Part shown: positions 22,923 to 34,070 of the stretch, piece by piece
Numbering within the stretch: position 1 is the stretch's first letter
How the letters are laid out: the number at the start of each line of letters is the position of its first letter
Source of the DNA: Reticulitermes speratus
Lineage: Eukaryota; Arthropoda; Insecta; Blattodea; Rhinotermitidae
DNA length: 64,000 nucleotides
Assembly (NCBI GenBank): GCA_021186555.1
Contig: JAJKFL010000330.1
Location: 32,097,944-32,161,943 of the forward strand
Reading direction: 5' to 3'
The notes under the pieces: generated by a model
What the model was told of the DNA's origin: nothing
Databases searched by the model: none
The model's input: the letters and a program-made list of their open reading frames with translations, nothing else
Position numbers and translations under genes: made by a program

Positions 22923-23256
22923 AAAAAAGTTCTCCCTAGAACAGGCCATGTAGGCCCAGAGGGGGAGTAGAGGTATAGCTCTACTCTTTCTTTAACCTCG
23001 GCGCTAGATGGGGGTGGGTGGTCAACGCCACGCCCCGGCCGCTTTACCCCCGGCAATGACACGGTACCCATTGTACAGGAGGCTGGGTAGGCCCCAGGGC
23101 CGGTCTGGATGGGTGCTGAAAATCTCGCCCCCCACCGGGATTCGATCCCCGGACCGTCCAGCTCGTAGCGATTCGCTATACCGTCCAGCTCGTAGCGAGT
23201 CGCTATACCGTCCAGCTCGTAGCTGAGTCGCTATACCGTCTACGCTATCCCGGCCC
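22923..23256 (-). repeat. tRNA-derived SINE, family C, with expanded head
   Basis: The minus strand begins GGCCGGGATAGCGTAGACGG (A box) and has B box GGATCGAATCC. Flanks ACTGTCTATTAT (22,911) and ATTGTCTGTTAT (23,259) form a 12-bp duplication with two mismatches. The segment ACCGTCCAGCTCGTAGC is present three times (23,154-23,224). Confidence 0.9.
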
Positions 23257-23384
23257 TAATTGTCTGTTATCTACAAGTCAATATATGCGTAGTGTAGACC
23301 TCTTAGGTCTTCCGTATATCGCGAACAAATTCTGAAGACCTTGTAAGGACATTCATATGGCCTCTACAACTGATCCTTCAGATA

Positions 23385-23465
23385 TACAGGGTATACACAA
23401 AAGAATGGTGCGGTTTCAATAGACATTTCTATTGAACCGCACCATTCTTTTATGTATACTCTGTA
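23385..23465. mobile_element. 81-bp palindromic mariner-derived MITE
   Basis: Hairpin from TACAGGGTATACACAAAAGA to TATGTATACTCTGTA, with one base missing in the right arm. Confidence 0.85.
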
Positions 23466-23539
23466 TAATACTTAATGGATTCGACTCCTACCTGATTAAA
23501 AACACCGCGTCTACATTACAAATATTAACGGACCAAAAA

Positions 23540-23625
23540 CGTATACGGAAATAATCGCTGTTATCAGACACACACACGAAACACGTAATACACTGTGTGG
23601 GCAGACAAAATGCAGATTACTGTAA
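23540..23625 (-). repeat. Fragment of piggyBac-like MITE core
   Basis: ACACTGTGTGGGCAGA and AATAATCGCTGTT match, in reverse, the unit of the 3.5-4.4-kb satellite. Confidence 0.6.
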
Positions 23626-23965
23626 ACGCTACGTAGATAGTTGCTGCTGTGCATTAGAGAGATAAAAATTAAGATTGTATTAACGTACAAATACCACCTA
23701 ATAAAAAAAATGGGTCACAATCATAAGAAATCGATGAAACATCAGGCATAAAAGCAACACGCACGATGACAGAAGTAGGCAGAGGAAAGTTTTGACCACT
23801 GTAGACTGGTCAAATTTAATTGAAACTGTGCTGCTCCATGAATTTTTGTTATTGCTATACTTGGTGTGGAAGGTCGTAACATCTCAAGGTACATCAGTTG
23901 TACAGTGGATGAGGAACGTCGAAAGCAGGGCAGGCTCAAAGTGTTTTTTTGTCATCCTCAGTGAA
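23626..23965. other. Unassigned sequence before the 97-bp array
   Basis: No repeat or gene recognised. Confidence 0.4.
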
Positions 23966-25424
23966 GGTCACAATTGCAGCCACTCCATTCCCCCCTCTCG
24001 CCTTCATCTCCTTGACTTCACACATGGACTTCCTTGTCAGTTTTGTAAAGTACAGATGTCGAACTCACAATTGCAGCCACTCCATTCCCCCCTCTCGCCT
24101 TCATCTCCTTGACTTCACACATGGACTTCCTTGTCAGTTTTGTAAAGTACAGATGTCGAACTCACAATTGCAGCCACTCCATTCCCCCCTCTCGCCTTCA
24201 TCTCCTTGACTTCACACATGGACTTCCTTGTCAGTTTTGTAAAGTACAGATGTCGAACTCACAATTGCAGCCACTCCATTCCCCCCTCTCGCCCTCATCT
24301 CCTTGACTTCACACATGGACTTCCTTGTCAGTTTTGTAAAGTACAGATGTCAAACTCACAATTGCAGCCACTCCATTCCCCCCTCTCGCCCTCATCTCCT
24401 TGACTTCACACATGGACTTCCTTGTCAGTTTTGTAAAGTACAGATGTCAAACTCACAATTTCAGCCACTCCATTCCCCCCTCTCGCCTTCATCTCCTTGA
24501 CTTCACACATGGACTTCCTTGTCAGTTTTGCATAGTACAGATGTCAAACTCACAATTTCAGCCACTCCATTCCCCCCTCTCGCCCTCATCTCCTTGACTT
24601 CAGACATGGACTTCCTTGTCAGTTTTGTAAAGTACAGATGTCAAACTCACAATTTCAGCCACTCCATTCCCCCCTCTCGCCCTCATCTCCTTGACTTCAC
24701 ACATGGACTTCCTTGTCAGTTTTGTAAAGTACAGATGTCAAATTCACAATTGCAGCCACTCCATTCCCTCCTCTTACCCTCATCTCCTTGACTTCACACA
24801 TGGACTTCCTTGTCAGTTTTGTAAAGTACAGATGTCGAACTCACAATTTCAGCCACTCCATTCCCTCCTCTCGCCTTCATCTCCTTGACTTCACACATGG
24901 ACTTCCTTGTCAGTTTTGTATAGTACAGATGTCAAACTCACAATTTCAGCCACTCCATTCCCCCCTCTCGCCCTCATCTCCTTGACTTCAGACATGGACT
25001 TCCTTGTCAGTTTTGTAAAGTACAGATGTCGAACTCACAATTTCAGCCACTCCATTCCCCCCTCTCGCCTTCATCTCCTTGACTTCACACATGGATTTCC
25101 TTGTCAGTTTTGTAAAGTACATATGTCGAACTCACAATTTCAGCCACTCCATTCCCTCCTCTTACCCTCATCTCCTTGACTTCACACATGGACTTCCTTG
25201 TCAGTTTTGTAAAGTACAGATGTCGAACTCACAATTTCAGCCACTCCATTCCCCCCTCTCGCCTTCATCTCCTTGACTTCACACATGGACTTCCTTGTCA
25301 GTTTTATAAAGTACAGCTGTCAAAATCACAATTTCAGCCACTCCATTCCCCCCTCTCACCCTCATCTCCTTGACTTCACACATGGACTTCCTTGTCAGTT
25401 TTGTAAAGTACAGATGTCAAACTA
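23966..25424 (+). repeat. 97-bp satellite, 15 units
   Basis: ATGGACTTCCTTGTCAG recurs exactly every 97 bp from 24,024 to 25,382, except for a single substitution in the unit at 25,091. Units differ only by substitutions (GAACTCACAATTGC versus CAAACTCACAATTTC, CTCTCGCC versus CTCTTACC). Repeated open frames here are products of the array. Confidence 0.95.
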
Positions 25425-26407
25425 CCTTCTTCCTGACTTACCCTGCCCACTCCCAACGCGACAGCCTATTTCGCCTAACGGGTTGAGTCGGCCCTGCTTA
25501 TAGGCAAGAAATTGACCCAGGAAAACATAATTCTTACCTCTACGTCTATTGCACTTCGTTAGCTTGTACCTACACCGCATCATGGATCCCAGGTAAGACC
25601 TCCCAAATTATAGCCATGATTTCAGTCATTATAGCCACATTTATGGAAGCCACCGCACAGTGCAGAAGTAAAAAATAGAATTAAATGACATTTATACAAA
25701 TCATGTGCTGACTTCCCGATTCTTATATCACGGTAGTCAAAGGTACACTATGGAAGCAAAAGAAACAGATGTTCAAAATATTACTCTTTTTTTTTTTGAT
25801 TAAGTAAAGTCAATAAATTTAAATTACCCTTCGAACCTGAGAGAAATTTACAACACATATGCAACACCCCCTCAAAAAATGGGACAGATTTCACACTCCT
25901 TAAGACATCTGCTCAATGCAGTACACCAACTTTACACTTCACAGCGTTTTTTTTATCTGTACCAGATTTATACTGTTAAACATGAGTACCATAAAAACTG
26001 CCAGACCCCCCCCCCCCAAATAAAATGACAACAAAACTCAAAATTACAAGCCAGATACGTCCAGCCCATATAAAAATGTCCTCTGGCCAGAATGTCAAAA
26101 AGGATGGGTAAAGCCGGGGATATCCAGCCACAATGTAACTGCAGTTCTTCAAAGCCGCCATGATGGGTCTCCACACCATTACGATCCTTTGCCTCCGTTC
26201 GAATTACAGAGACACAGCGATGCAAACACTCGCATGAAGAAGCCGCGGGCCCTCGAGTGCCAACGTCCTCTCTTCCTGGTCCCCGCCGACCCTAGGACAC
26301 ACAACACATTCGTTAGAATATTTTAGTAACCTTCTACACGGCGTGTCTATGACTCTTTCCACAGTAACAACGAGAATCGGTCAGAAAATAAGTTTACAAT
26401 GCATACA
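25425..26407. other. Unassigned sequence
   Basis: Short C-run near 26,008. Minus-strand frames at 25,968-26,225 lack recognisable features. Confidence 0.4.
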
Positions 26408-26482
26408 CAGTCGAACTCGGTTATAACGTCAGGAAAGGAACTGAACATTTTGTGTCGTTATAAACGAGTGCTGTTTTAACCG

Positions 26483-26627
26483 GATAGGGACATGTGGCGG
26501 GTTCTTGTGAATGCGGTAATGAACCTTCGGGTTCCATAAAACGCGGGGAATTTCTTGACTAGCTGACGACCTGCTAGCTTCTCAAGAAGGACTCTGCTCC
26601 ATGGGGTTAGTTAGTTAGTTAGTTAGT
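26483..26627 (+). pseudogene. LINE family A 3' end inserted in MITE
   Basis: Encodes a [20 protein letters not shown] stretch, then the non-coding end with four GTTA repeats. Flanks TGTTTTAACCG (26,472) and CGTTATAACCG (26,628) form an 11-bp duplication with two mismatches, as expected of target-primed insertion. It is severely 5'-truncated. Confidence 0.85.
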
Positions 26628-26813
26628 CGTTATAACCGAGCAGTATAATGTTATGGTTAACAGTGAGGAATTAAACCTTATATTATTCATACCGTGCATT
26701 TTTAGTCTATCATACATCTCTTTAACCAAACTTTCTACACGTAGAAATTAAAATTAAAACCAACTCGATGCACAATCACTATTAAAAAAAAACTTTAATA
26801 GTAGATTAATTAA

Positions 26814-26854
26814 CCCGACATGTTTCGGTCAGGTACCTGACCATCTTCAGGGGT
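26814..26854 (-). ncRNA. Hammerhead-like motif, GGTCAGG stem
   Basis: Minus strand: CTGAAGAT, stem GGTCAGG/CCTGACC, GAAACATGTC. Mirror copy of 27,064-27,105 on the opposite arm of the same element. Confidence 0.55.
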
Positions 26855-27063
26855 ATACTACATTAAATTGCATAGTACATATGTTAAACACACATAAGAT
26901 ATGAGCCTATAAGGTCTCGTCGTATATGAAGTTTTTCACAAGTCACTAAAAATCACTAAAAACTTGTTTAAAAAATAGTCAACATTGTTTATATACGACG
27001 AGGCCTTATAGGCTCATATCTTATGTGTGTTTAACATATGGACTACGCAATTTAATGTAGTAT

Positions 27064-27105
27064 ACCCCTGAAGATGGTCAGGTACCTGACCGAAACATGT
27101 CGGGT
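27064..27105 (+). ncRNA. Hammerhead-like motif, GGTCAGG stem
   Basis: Outer ACCC pairs with GGGT (possible helix I). Core CTGAAGA plus an extra T, stem GGTCAGG/CCTGACC (helix II), then GAA and the short palindrome ACATGT followed by C (helix III and candidate cleavage position). All core bases match C3-U4-G5-A6-N7-G8-A9 and G12-A13-A14. Confidence 0.6.
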
Positions 27106-27336
27106 TAATTAATCTACTATTAAAGTTTTTTAATAGTGATTGTGCATCAAGTTGGTTTTAATTTTAATTTATACAAGATGCACGGTGAATACAATAGTAA
27201 ATATATCTACACGTAGACACACAACTTCTGATGCACAGTGGACCGATAAAACAACTGAGATATCCTACATTTTAACTTTTGTACATTTAAAATCTACCAT
27301 TATTGTTGATTTGTAATTTGTGTAATTCACAATCCA

Positions 27337-27383
27337 AGTCCCCGATGATGATCCCAAAATAGGGATTCGAAACATGTCGGATT
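27337..27383 (+). ncRNA. Hammerhead-like motif, GATCCC stem
   Basis: AGTCC (27,337-27,341) can pair with GGATT (27,379-27,383). Core CCGATGAT has a C where U4 is expected. The stem is GATCCC/GGGATT, followed by GAAACATGTC. A third, sequence-distinct motif in the same element. Confidence 0.5.
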
Positions 27384-27541
27384 AGTTTTATGGCAAATTG
27401 TATTGTATAATAAAGAATAATAAGTGTGTATTGGTTGGTTAAAGAGATGTATGATAGTGAGGAATTAATTGGTACCACAGAATATCTGACGGTATAAACG
27501 AGGTGTCGTATGAACAGTGTCGTTATAACCGGGTTCGACTC

Positions 27542-28047
27542 CACTTTGGGGTCTTCATTCTCGATATTCCAACACCCGTTCATATTTAATTGTACGGCAA
27601 TCGAAGTACTTGTCCACGTATTTCCCGCCACAATTAAGGCACATCACTTCGTAGGCTGAGACCTTATATTCCCTTTGATATCAATCCGTGTCATCCTTTT
27701 ATCAGCCGTGGTGACACAACGGCTTCCACCTCACAATCACTTAATTTTGTGACGGCTAAGATTTTTCTTCGGCGTTGGAAACAGATGATAATCACCCCGA
27801 AAAATTCTCGTAGTACAGTCACAATCAATCAGTGTAGACCCTTTAGGCACGAATTAAAATTTTCAGGGGCGCCAGCAGCGACAGGAAAGGTGGTACACTT
27901 GAAATTTTGACATAATTTAATTTTTCCTATGTTTAAAAATTTATTAAATCAAGCAATAAAAATTCTACCAGAAGAAAACTCAATTTGGTACAGTTTAGTC
28001 TAAGGATTAATTAAGGATTTAATTAAATGCAACTATGTTACTATGTT
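27542..28047. other. Unassigned; 14-bp SINE target duplication at its end
   Basis: No gene recognised. 28,034-28,047 is the left duplication of the SINE that follows. Confidence 0.4.
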
Positions 28048-28309
28048 GCCGATCCCAGTGGCCGTGCGGTCTAAGGCGTGGGTCTGCGGCTGTTCGCTTG
28101 CTGGGATTGTGGGTTCGAATCCCGCCGAGGGCATGGATGTCTGTCTCTTGTGAGTGTTGTGTGTTGTCAGGTAGAGGTCTCTGCGACAGGCTGGTCACTC
28201 GTCCAGAGGAGTCCTACCGACTGTGGTGTGTCTAAAGTGTGTGATCGTGAAGCCTTGAAAATGAGGTGGCCTCGGCCCCCAAGGGGCTGTCGAGCCATTG
28301 AAAAAAAAA
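28048..28309 (+). repeat. tRNA-derived SINE, family B, complete
   Basis: Starts GCCGATCCCAGTGGCCGTGC, with B box GGTTCGAATCC and an A-tail (28,301-28,310). A 14-bp duplication ATGTTACTATGTTG is repeated after the tail with one mismatch. This is the cleanest family B copy and defines its 5' and 3' ends. Confidence 0.95.
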
Positions 28310-28696
28310 ATGTTACTACGTTGTCCAGCATTAATAATTAAATAATATGGTCACCTGTCGAATAGGTAATGTGAAGCACCTTGCAGAAAACCCTGCCGGC
28401 CCTGATACATGTACGACATATAAACTTATTTTGAACCAAAGCTCCATATTCATTTCACCAATTATCCGACAGATGGCCAATAGTTCTATCAGAAGCGCAA
28501 TTCTACCGAGACAAAGTATCAGCTATCAATAGTAAACAAGTGACCAGCTGCGGAGTGTTCACATTAACCGTGTTGGTCAGGCTAAGAGGTTTTCATGAAC
28601 GTTCCACCACTGACTGGAAATGTTTAAAACACACTTATGAAAAAAGGTGGAGTTATGGTATTGAAAATACGAGAATACAGCCCATCTTTATAAATA

Positions 28697-29128
28697 CAGT
28701 AGAACCCCCGTATCCGCGGATCCGATATCCGCGTTTACCGCTGCCCGAAAATATTAAATGGAAAATTCCAGAAATAAACGATTCATAAGTTTGAAATTGC
28801 TCTCCATTCTGAGTAACACGGTGCAACCTGCCCACCCCATCACGCTCAGTACATGACTCATCTCTCTTTGTTCTCTGTACCCACGCTGGCCCGCTTTACT
28901 CGCATCCAGTTAACCTCTAGCGTTCTCGCTGTCCGCATTCGTGGTGCCAGGATCACTAGCCTAAAGGTGGTAATATCTTATTGTGCGTAATTTATCAATT
29001 AAACTTAATCATAGGTATGTATGTAAATGAAAAACGACTTATATATATAGGGTTCGCTACTATCCGCGGTTTCGGGCATCCGCGGTAGGTCTTGGAACGT
29101 ATTACCCGCGGATACGGGGGGACTACTG
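28697..29128. mobile_element. Pogo/Tigger-type MITE
   Basis: Ends CAGTAGAACCCCCGTATCCG and CGGATACGGGGGGACTACTG, flanked by TA on both sides. Sub-terminal CCGCGGAT/ATCCGCGG motifs are also inverted. 432 bp, non-coding. Confidence 0.85.
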
Positions 29129-30276
29129 TATGTATTTAAAGTCTGTTCCAGTGATTGGCAAAACGTTCGTGCTAATCACGTGAGCCTGGCTAACATGTAC
29201 ACCCCTGGCCTGTTACAAGCCACTGGACCGCTGGATAAAATGTGTAATTTGAAGACAAAGTAAGGGGCCTCATACTGTCCCAGTTTACACCGTATTTCCG
29301 AGCTAACTTTACAAAACGCGTTTCAAATCTCGGCTGGTACCCTTACTGTATAAAACAATCAGCAATCAACACTAACCTTTAACGAAGCACAGAGGATCAG
29401 GATAGATTTTAGACGCATACAAAGCAAAGAGATCCTTTACAGGTTTACGGAAATGGAAAATGTGATCAAACGAAATGAAATGCTTGAAGTTAGGGTGTAT
29501 CTTTGATGAAACTGTGTCACAAAGAGCGTAATTTCACACACGAACACGGAATCGATGTGACATGGTTGTGTGAAAGTTTCCTTAAAAAAGAATAAGGATT
29601 ACTTTCGTTTGGAAACCTTTCATTTTACATAGAACAGAAACTAAATCTCTGTATGGGTCTGTATAGGAGGCTAAATGAACCAGTACTGGTCTCTAAACTC
29701 TAACGAAGAAATTCATAGTTGGTCCCTCCCAAAATCGAAAACCGGCCGCCCAATGCTTAGCCAACTTCTTTACTAAATAATCTATCCTGGCCAAATTTCA
29801 TGCATATACTCCTGGTTTGATTCACAGTGATAAGATTCTTAAGCGGAAATTCGTGAAAGGAAAGGAAATGTTTACAGCAGATAATCCGACATGCTGTTGA
29901 TGTCAAGGACATGCCCTAACAAATGTAACAGGAGATTATTTATGAGCATGAATACAGTCCATGTTATCTTATTGTGTATGTACATGTCAACCTCAAACCG
30001 CAGTAGTTTCAGGTAGTTAACAGATGGCAGCAGTGAGCAGAAACTGTGCCATCTGTAGGATAAAAATGTAACTTAATCCACGTCCTAACGGACAGAGAAG
30101 TGTGACTGTGACGAGTGTTTCGACTAGTGATAGAAAATATTCTTCACTTTAAAGTTCTATCCTCAAACAATTATTTGTTGATCATAAGGCTGAAGATATG
30201 AAATAAATGGTTTCGCGCTGAAATTAAATGCGATTTTTCACTAAGAAATAAATCGTATTAAAGAGAGAGGTAAACA
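29129..30276. other. Unassigned sequence
   Basis: Low-complexity AT-rich DNA with no repeat or coding signature. Confidence 0.4.
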
Positions 30277-30482
30277 CACGCGGTGGCGCAGTTGGTCGAG
30301 GCACTACGCTACAAACCGGATGATCGCGGGTTCGATTCCCGATCGGGTCACTGATATTTTTCAATTACTTAACCCTTCCGGCCGCACTATGCCCTGGGAT
30401 CGACTCAGCTTCTAACAGAAATGAGTACCAGGGATATCTTCTGGGGGGGTAAAGGCGCCGGTGCGTAAGGCTGAACCTCACC
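30277..30482 (+). repeat. tRNA-derived SINE, family A, 3'-truncated
   Basis: Intact head GCGGTGGCGCAGTTGGTCGA and B box GGTTCGATTCC. The body matches other family A copies up to CCTCACCACTTTC, where it stops. Confidence 0.85.
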
Positions 30483-30818
30483 ACTTTCAGGACATATCTC
30501 AGAACGCGTAAACAATCAATGTTCTCAGTAACAAACAACGAAATATAAAGACGGCCACAGGCCATGCGGCTGGTGTCTGCTTGTTTTAAATTACGCTGTG
30601 ACAAAAACAAAAACAAAAAATTTATGAAAGGACAACAACAATGACGAAGAGCAAACACAATTTACTGATTTAAGAAAAATAGAAAAAGAATTTTTAAAAA
30701 AGCAATACCTAAAACCAAAAACAATATTTAATAATCAAAAAATTAAACAAACGATTCCAGTGGCAAGTAATAAGGGACTAAAATGAAATTAATCTACAGT
30801 GTAATTTATAAACATTAA
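30483..30818. other. Unassigned AT-rich sequence
   Basis: Nothing recognised. Confidence 0.4.
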
Positions 30819-31002
30819 CATGATTCAATATAGTCTTCTCGGGCGCACAGCCGCGTCAACTCGTTTAAATACAACGTTTCGGGGACTAGCTCCGTCCCCA
30901 TCCTCAGGCAAAACTGAGGATGGGGACGGAGCTAGTCCCCGAAACGTTGTATTTAAACGAGTTGACGCGGCTGTGCGCCCGAGAAGACTATATTGAATCA
31001 TG
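30819..31002. repeat. Perfect fold-back with two head-to-head hammerhead-like motifs
   Basis: Arms of about 88 bp, from CATGATTCAATATAGTC to its complement, around a short centre (30,908-30,913). Each arm carries CTGAGGAT, stem GGGGAC/GTCCCC and GAAACGTT, one per strand (30,872-30,907 minus, 30,914-30,949 plus). The arms are essentially identical. Confidence 0.85.
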
Positions 31003-31224
31003 TCGCCGCGAAAGTTTTAAAACTTATATTAACATCATTAATACAACACTACGTTTTGGGGGCAGCATCGGCCCACGTCGTAGGGGGTTTGCTTCTGAAA
31101 CATGATTTTGTTACACAATTATTTACACTCGTCTTTAACACACAATTCAGTTAAATCAGCAAATACGTAATACCGGACAGACCTTTACGTTACTTGTACC
31201 GTACAATGTTAATTATATATATGT

Positions 31225-31610
31225 TATGCAGACAAATGTACACTGTTTTATGTTATTTAACACAATTTTTATTATTAAATGCTGCCCAACATGTTTCTAG
31301 CCTATATAAGGCTCATCTTCAGGGGCTCTTTCGTTGAAATTACAACAGCTATATTATTGGTATATAAAATTCTTAAAATGCCCCCAACAAATCTATAGTG
31401 AAAGCATAATGACTGTTACAGATATCAATAACCAGGTACATCTAACGGCATTTTAAGAATTGTATATACCAATAATATAGCTGTTGTAATTTCAACAAAG
31501 AGCCCCTGAAGATGAGCCTTATATAGGCTAGAAACATGTTGGACAACATTTAATAAAAATTGTGTTAAATAACATAAAACAGTGTACATTTGTCTGCATA
31601 AGATATATAC
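31225..31610. repeat. Fold-back element with two hammerhead-like motifs
   Basis: Outer ends TGCAGACAAATGTACACTG and CAGTGTACATTTGTCTGCA. Arms of about 150 bp around roughly 31,420. Motifs CTGAAGAT, AGCC/GGCT stem, GAAACATGTT lie at 31,289-31,325 (-) and 31,505-31,540 (+). No convincing target duplication. Confidence 0.75.
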
Positions 31611-32152
31611 AGGACAGACCGTTTACAAAATATGTCAACCCACATTTCACTAAACATTTTATGCATGATATTGTCTTGTTTCATGACAGCTGTGTTTTGT
31701 GACGGTGCTGTGAAGACCATGCAGGTGTCGGAAACACCACAGAATAAAATTAAGTACTATTTACCAGACGTGTGGCGAAATTTAAAATCGTGTAATCAGG
31801 ATACATAGATAAACGTTGCGATGCTGTTGACGTCAGCACATAGGGCTCACAAACGTGGAATGTGCCAAGAAAATAAGAAGAGAAAACAATACAAGTCATT
31901 GAGGTTAAAGAAGATTATGTAGCATTGAATGACAGTAAGATACCGCAAATAATGATACGCATAAAATACGTGGCGTGTACTGAAGAGACTGGCACAGCAA
32001 ATGCCGGGAAGGACTGAGGCAAACCACGAAAACCCGAGAATATTCGGTGTTATACATTCGAACCGGGCACCTTCTGAACACGAATCGGACGCAGAACGGC
32101 CAAGTTAACCCGCTGGGGTGGACGATTGGTGAATATAATGAGTACGAAAGGA
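31611..32152. other. Unassigned sequence
   Basis: No repeat or coding signature beyond short frames. Confidence 0.4.
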
Positions 32153-32415
32153 CAGTGGCGTAGCTAGGGGTTTTTAGCACCCGGCACTAGTAATTACAAT
32201 GACCGCGCCCTAACAGAAATCATAAACTTAAAAAAAAACACAATTATTTATTGAATTTCCTGTCATTTTTCTCAATATTTTAAAAATTGTCGAACGTAGA
32301 AAATAATTTTTGAAATTGAAAGTATTAATTTTGCCGCCCAATTTCGTGCCCCTTGGACCCTGCTGCCCGAGGCGGCCGCACTGGACCCCCCCCCCCCCAA
32401 CCAGCTACAGCACTG
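32153..32415. mobile_element. hAT-type MITE
   Basis: Inverted ends CAGTGGCGTAGCTAG and CCAGCTACAGCACTG. 8-bp flanks CGAAAGGA (32,145) and GGAAAGGA (32,416) differ at one base, a typical hAT duplication. Non-coding. Confidence 0.85.
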
Positions 32416-32536
32416 GGAAAGGATGCAGACGGAAGGGGGCGTCTGTAATTTCAGGTACCATCCTGACATTTTCCATATCCATGAATGCCACAAAAACTGC
32501 TAAGTAACGATGGTCAATCTGATGGGCCCAAAACAA

Positions 32537-32816
32537 GAATCCGGGACCAGCAAAGGACTCGCTACGGTATAGGCGGTCTTGGATTCGAATCCCGGCAGGA
32601 GCAAGAGATTTTCTGCTCTCCGAGAGCGGCCCAACCAGCCTCCTCTACAATTGATACCGATCCTCTTTCGCGGGGGTAAAGCGGCCGGGGCGTAGCGTTA
32701 AACACCCACGTCCCATCTAGGGCCGACGTTCAAGAATGAGTGGAGCTATACCTATACTTCCCGTCTGCGCCTTCATTGGAATCTTACAGGGCGACCTTTA
32801 CCTTACTGGATCCTGT
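32537..32816 (+). repeat. SINE family C
   Basis: Tract with CTCGCTACGGTATAGGCGG and B box GGATTCGAATCC, body GTAAAGCGGCCGGGGCGTAG, and end ACCTTTACCTTAC. Confidence 0.8.
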
Positions 32817-33189
32817 TAAGTTATATCTGGAGAGTCTGTGTGTGTCTATTAGTCTCTCGAACATAATCGCACTCTGTTTACTGACGATAATTCTGAAGAC
32901 ATATTGCTATGGAAACGTCCACTTTAACATCATGACTCGCCTCTTTTTACACTTCTTCCATTCTGAATTCAATATTCGTATTTACGTGATAATTTAATTT
33001 ATTTATTGCAAGGTTATTTATGCCTCATCATCAAAACATCTCTGTCTACTTCGTGTTTCTTTCAAAGAGATAATTTTCTGAGAAGTATACAAACTTTTAT
33101 TTTTCTAATCTTGCCTTATTCAAGGATCAGAAAATCAGTATCAGGCTATACGATAGCAGGCGTCATGTCTGCCTCACACGGTACATACA

Positions 33190-33462
33190 GGTAAAGGTAA
33201 AGGTTAAGGTAAGGTTGTCCCTAGAACAGGCCATGAAGGCCCAGAGGGGGAGTAGAGGTACACCTCGACTCTTTCTCTAACTTCGGCTCTAATTGGGGGT
33301 GGGTGGTCAACGCCCCGGCCGCTTTACCCCCGGGAATGATCCGTTACCCATTGTACAGGAGGCTCGGTAGGACCTAGGGCTGGTCTGGACGGGTGTGAAA
33401 AATCGATCCCCGGACCGTCCAGCTCGTAGCGGAGTCGCTATATCTACTACGCTATCCCGGCC
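33190..33462 (-). repeat. SINE family C
   Basis: The minus-strand head GGCCGGGATAGCGTAG leads to a tail of (GGTAAA)-like repeats at 33,190-33,212. The B-box side is partly lost (GGACCGTCCAGC retained). The single-copy head contrasts with the expanded head at 22,923-23,256. Confidence 0.85.
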
Positions 33463-34070
33463 ATACACGTGTAACAGTACACAAACGTAATTATTACTAC
33501 CAAGTTCAAGAAGATTGTTCAGAACATAAAATACGTCGCGTCTAAGTGCTATTAAAATCTAAAAGAAGTTACAGCTACCCGGTCTGAATACAACCAATTA
33601 AAATTTATGCTAATATACACAGCATTAAGTCGCTAAAAGAAAATGAAACTATTGCTAGTTTTAAAAAACTGTGGTTCTCCCAGTCGTAATATACAGAATG
33701 GCTTCAAACTAATGATCTGGAGTTAATGTAATTCTCTACTGCCAAGCACAGACAACTTTTTAGTACAAAACAGTCCTCCAATATTCAAGTTTTTTTTCCC
33801 CGCACACTTGTAAGTTCTTATGTCCTTAAAGGAAGTCAAAGACAGGTCCGGAATACCGCAATGGCAGTCAGCGACGAATATGGGATGGAAAAGTTAACAG
33901 GTGGATGTGTGTCGTGTTCGCAAAGGAGGACACACTGAGCAACGGAGACTACACGTGAAAAAAACTTGGAATGCTGGAACACTGTTTTGTAGTACTCGTA
34001 AATTAGGTTTATGTACTGTTTTACTGTTAGTCCGACTGTCACGCTACTAGCGGAAAAATTATGAACTTAC
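33463..34070. other. Unassigned sequence
   Basis: Nothing recognised before the candidate exon at 34,071. Confidence 0.4.

Larger units (their letters stand above)
26675..27455. mobile_element. Fold-back retroelement with three hammerhead-like motifs
   Basis: Perfect 13-bp target duplication AGTGAGGAATTAA (26,662-26,674 and 27,456-27,468). The interior has opposed arms of about 200 bp around 26,950-26,970, plus an outer pair sharing TACATCTCTTTAACCAA. Motifs lie at 26,818 (-), 27,064 (+) and 27,337 (+). No protein is coded. Insertion by a target-primed mechanism is inferred; Penelope-like origin is a hypothesis. Confidence 0.75.
26408..27541 (-). mobile_element. Tc1/mariner/pogo-type MITE split by two insertions
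   Basis: Ends CAGTCGAACTCGGTTATAAC and GTTATAACCGGGTTCGACT match the intact copy at 10,882-11,065 in reverse. Internal segments line up with that copy once 26,483-26,627 (LINE) and 26,675-27,455 (fold-back retroelement) are removed, with one target duplication each. Confidence 0.85.

Noticed and set aside
23949..25503. Row of overlapping 65-90-codon frames
   Set aside because: Produced by the 97-bp array, which shifts frame every unit.
26608..26627. Telomere-like TTAG repeats
   Set aside because: The unit is GTTA, not the insect TTAGG, and it is the 3' tail of a LINE fragment.
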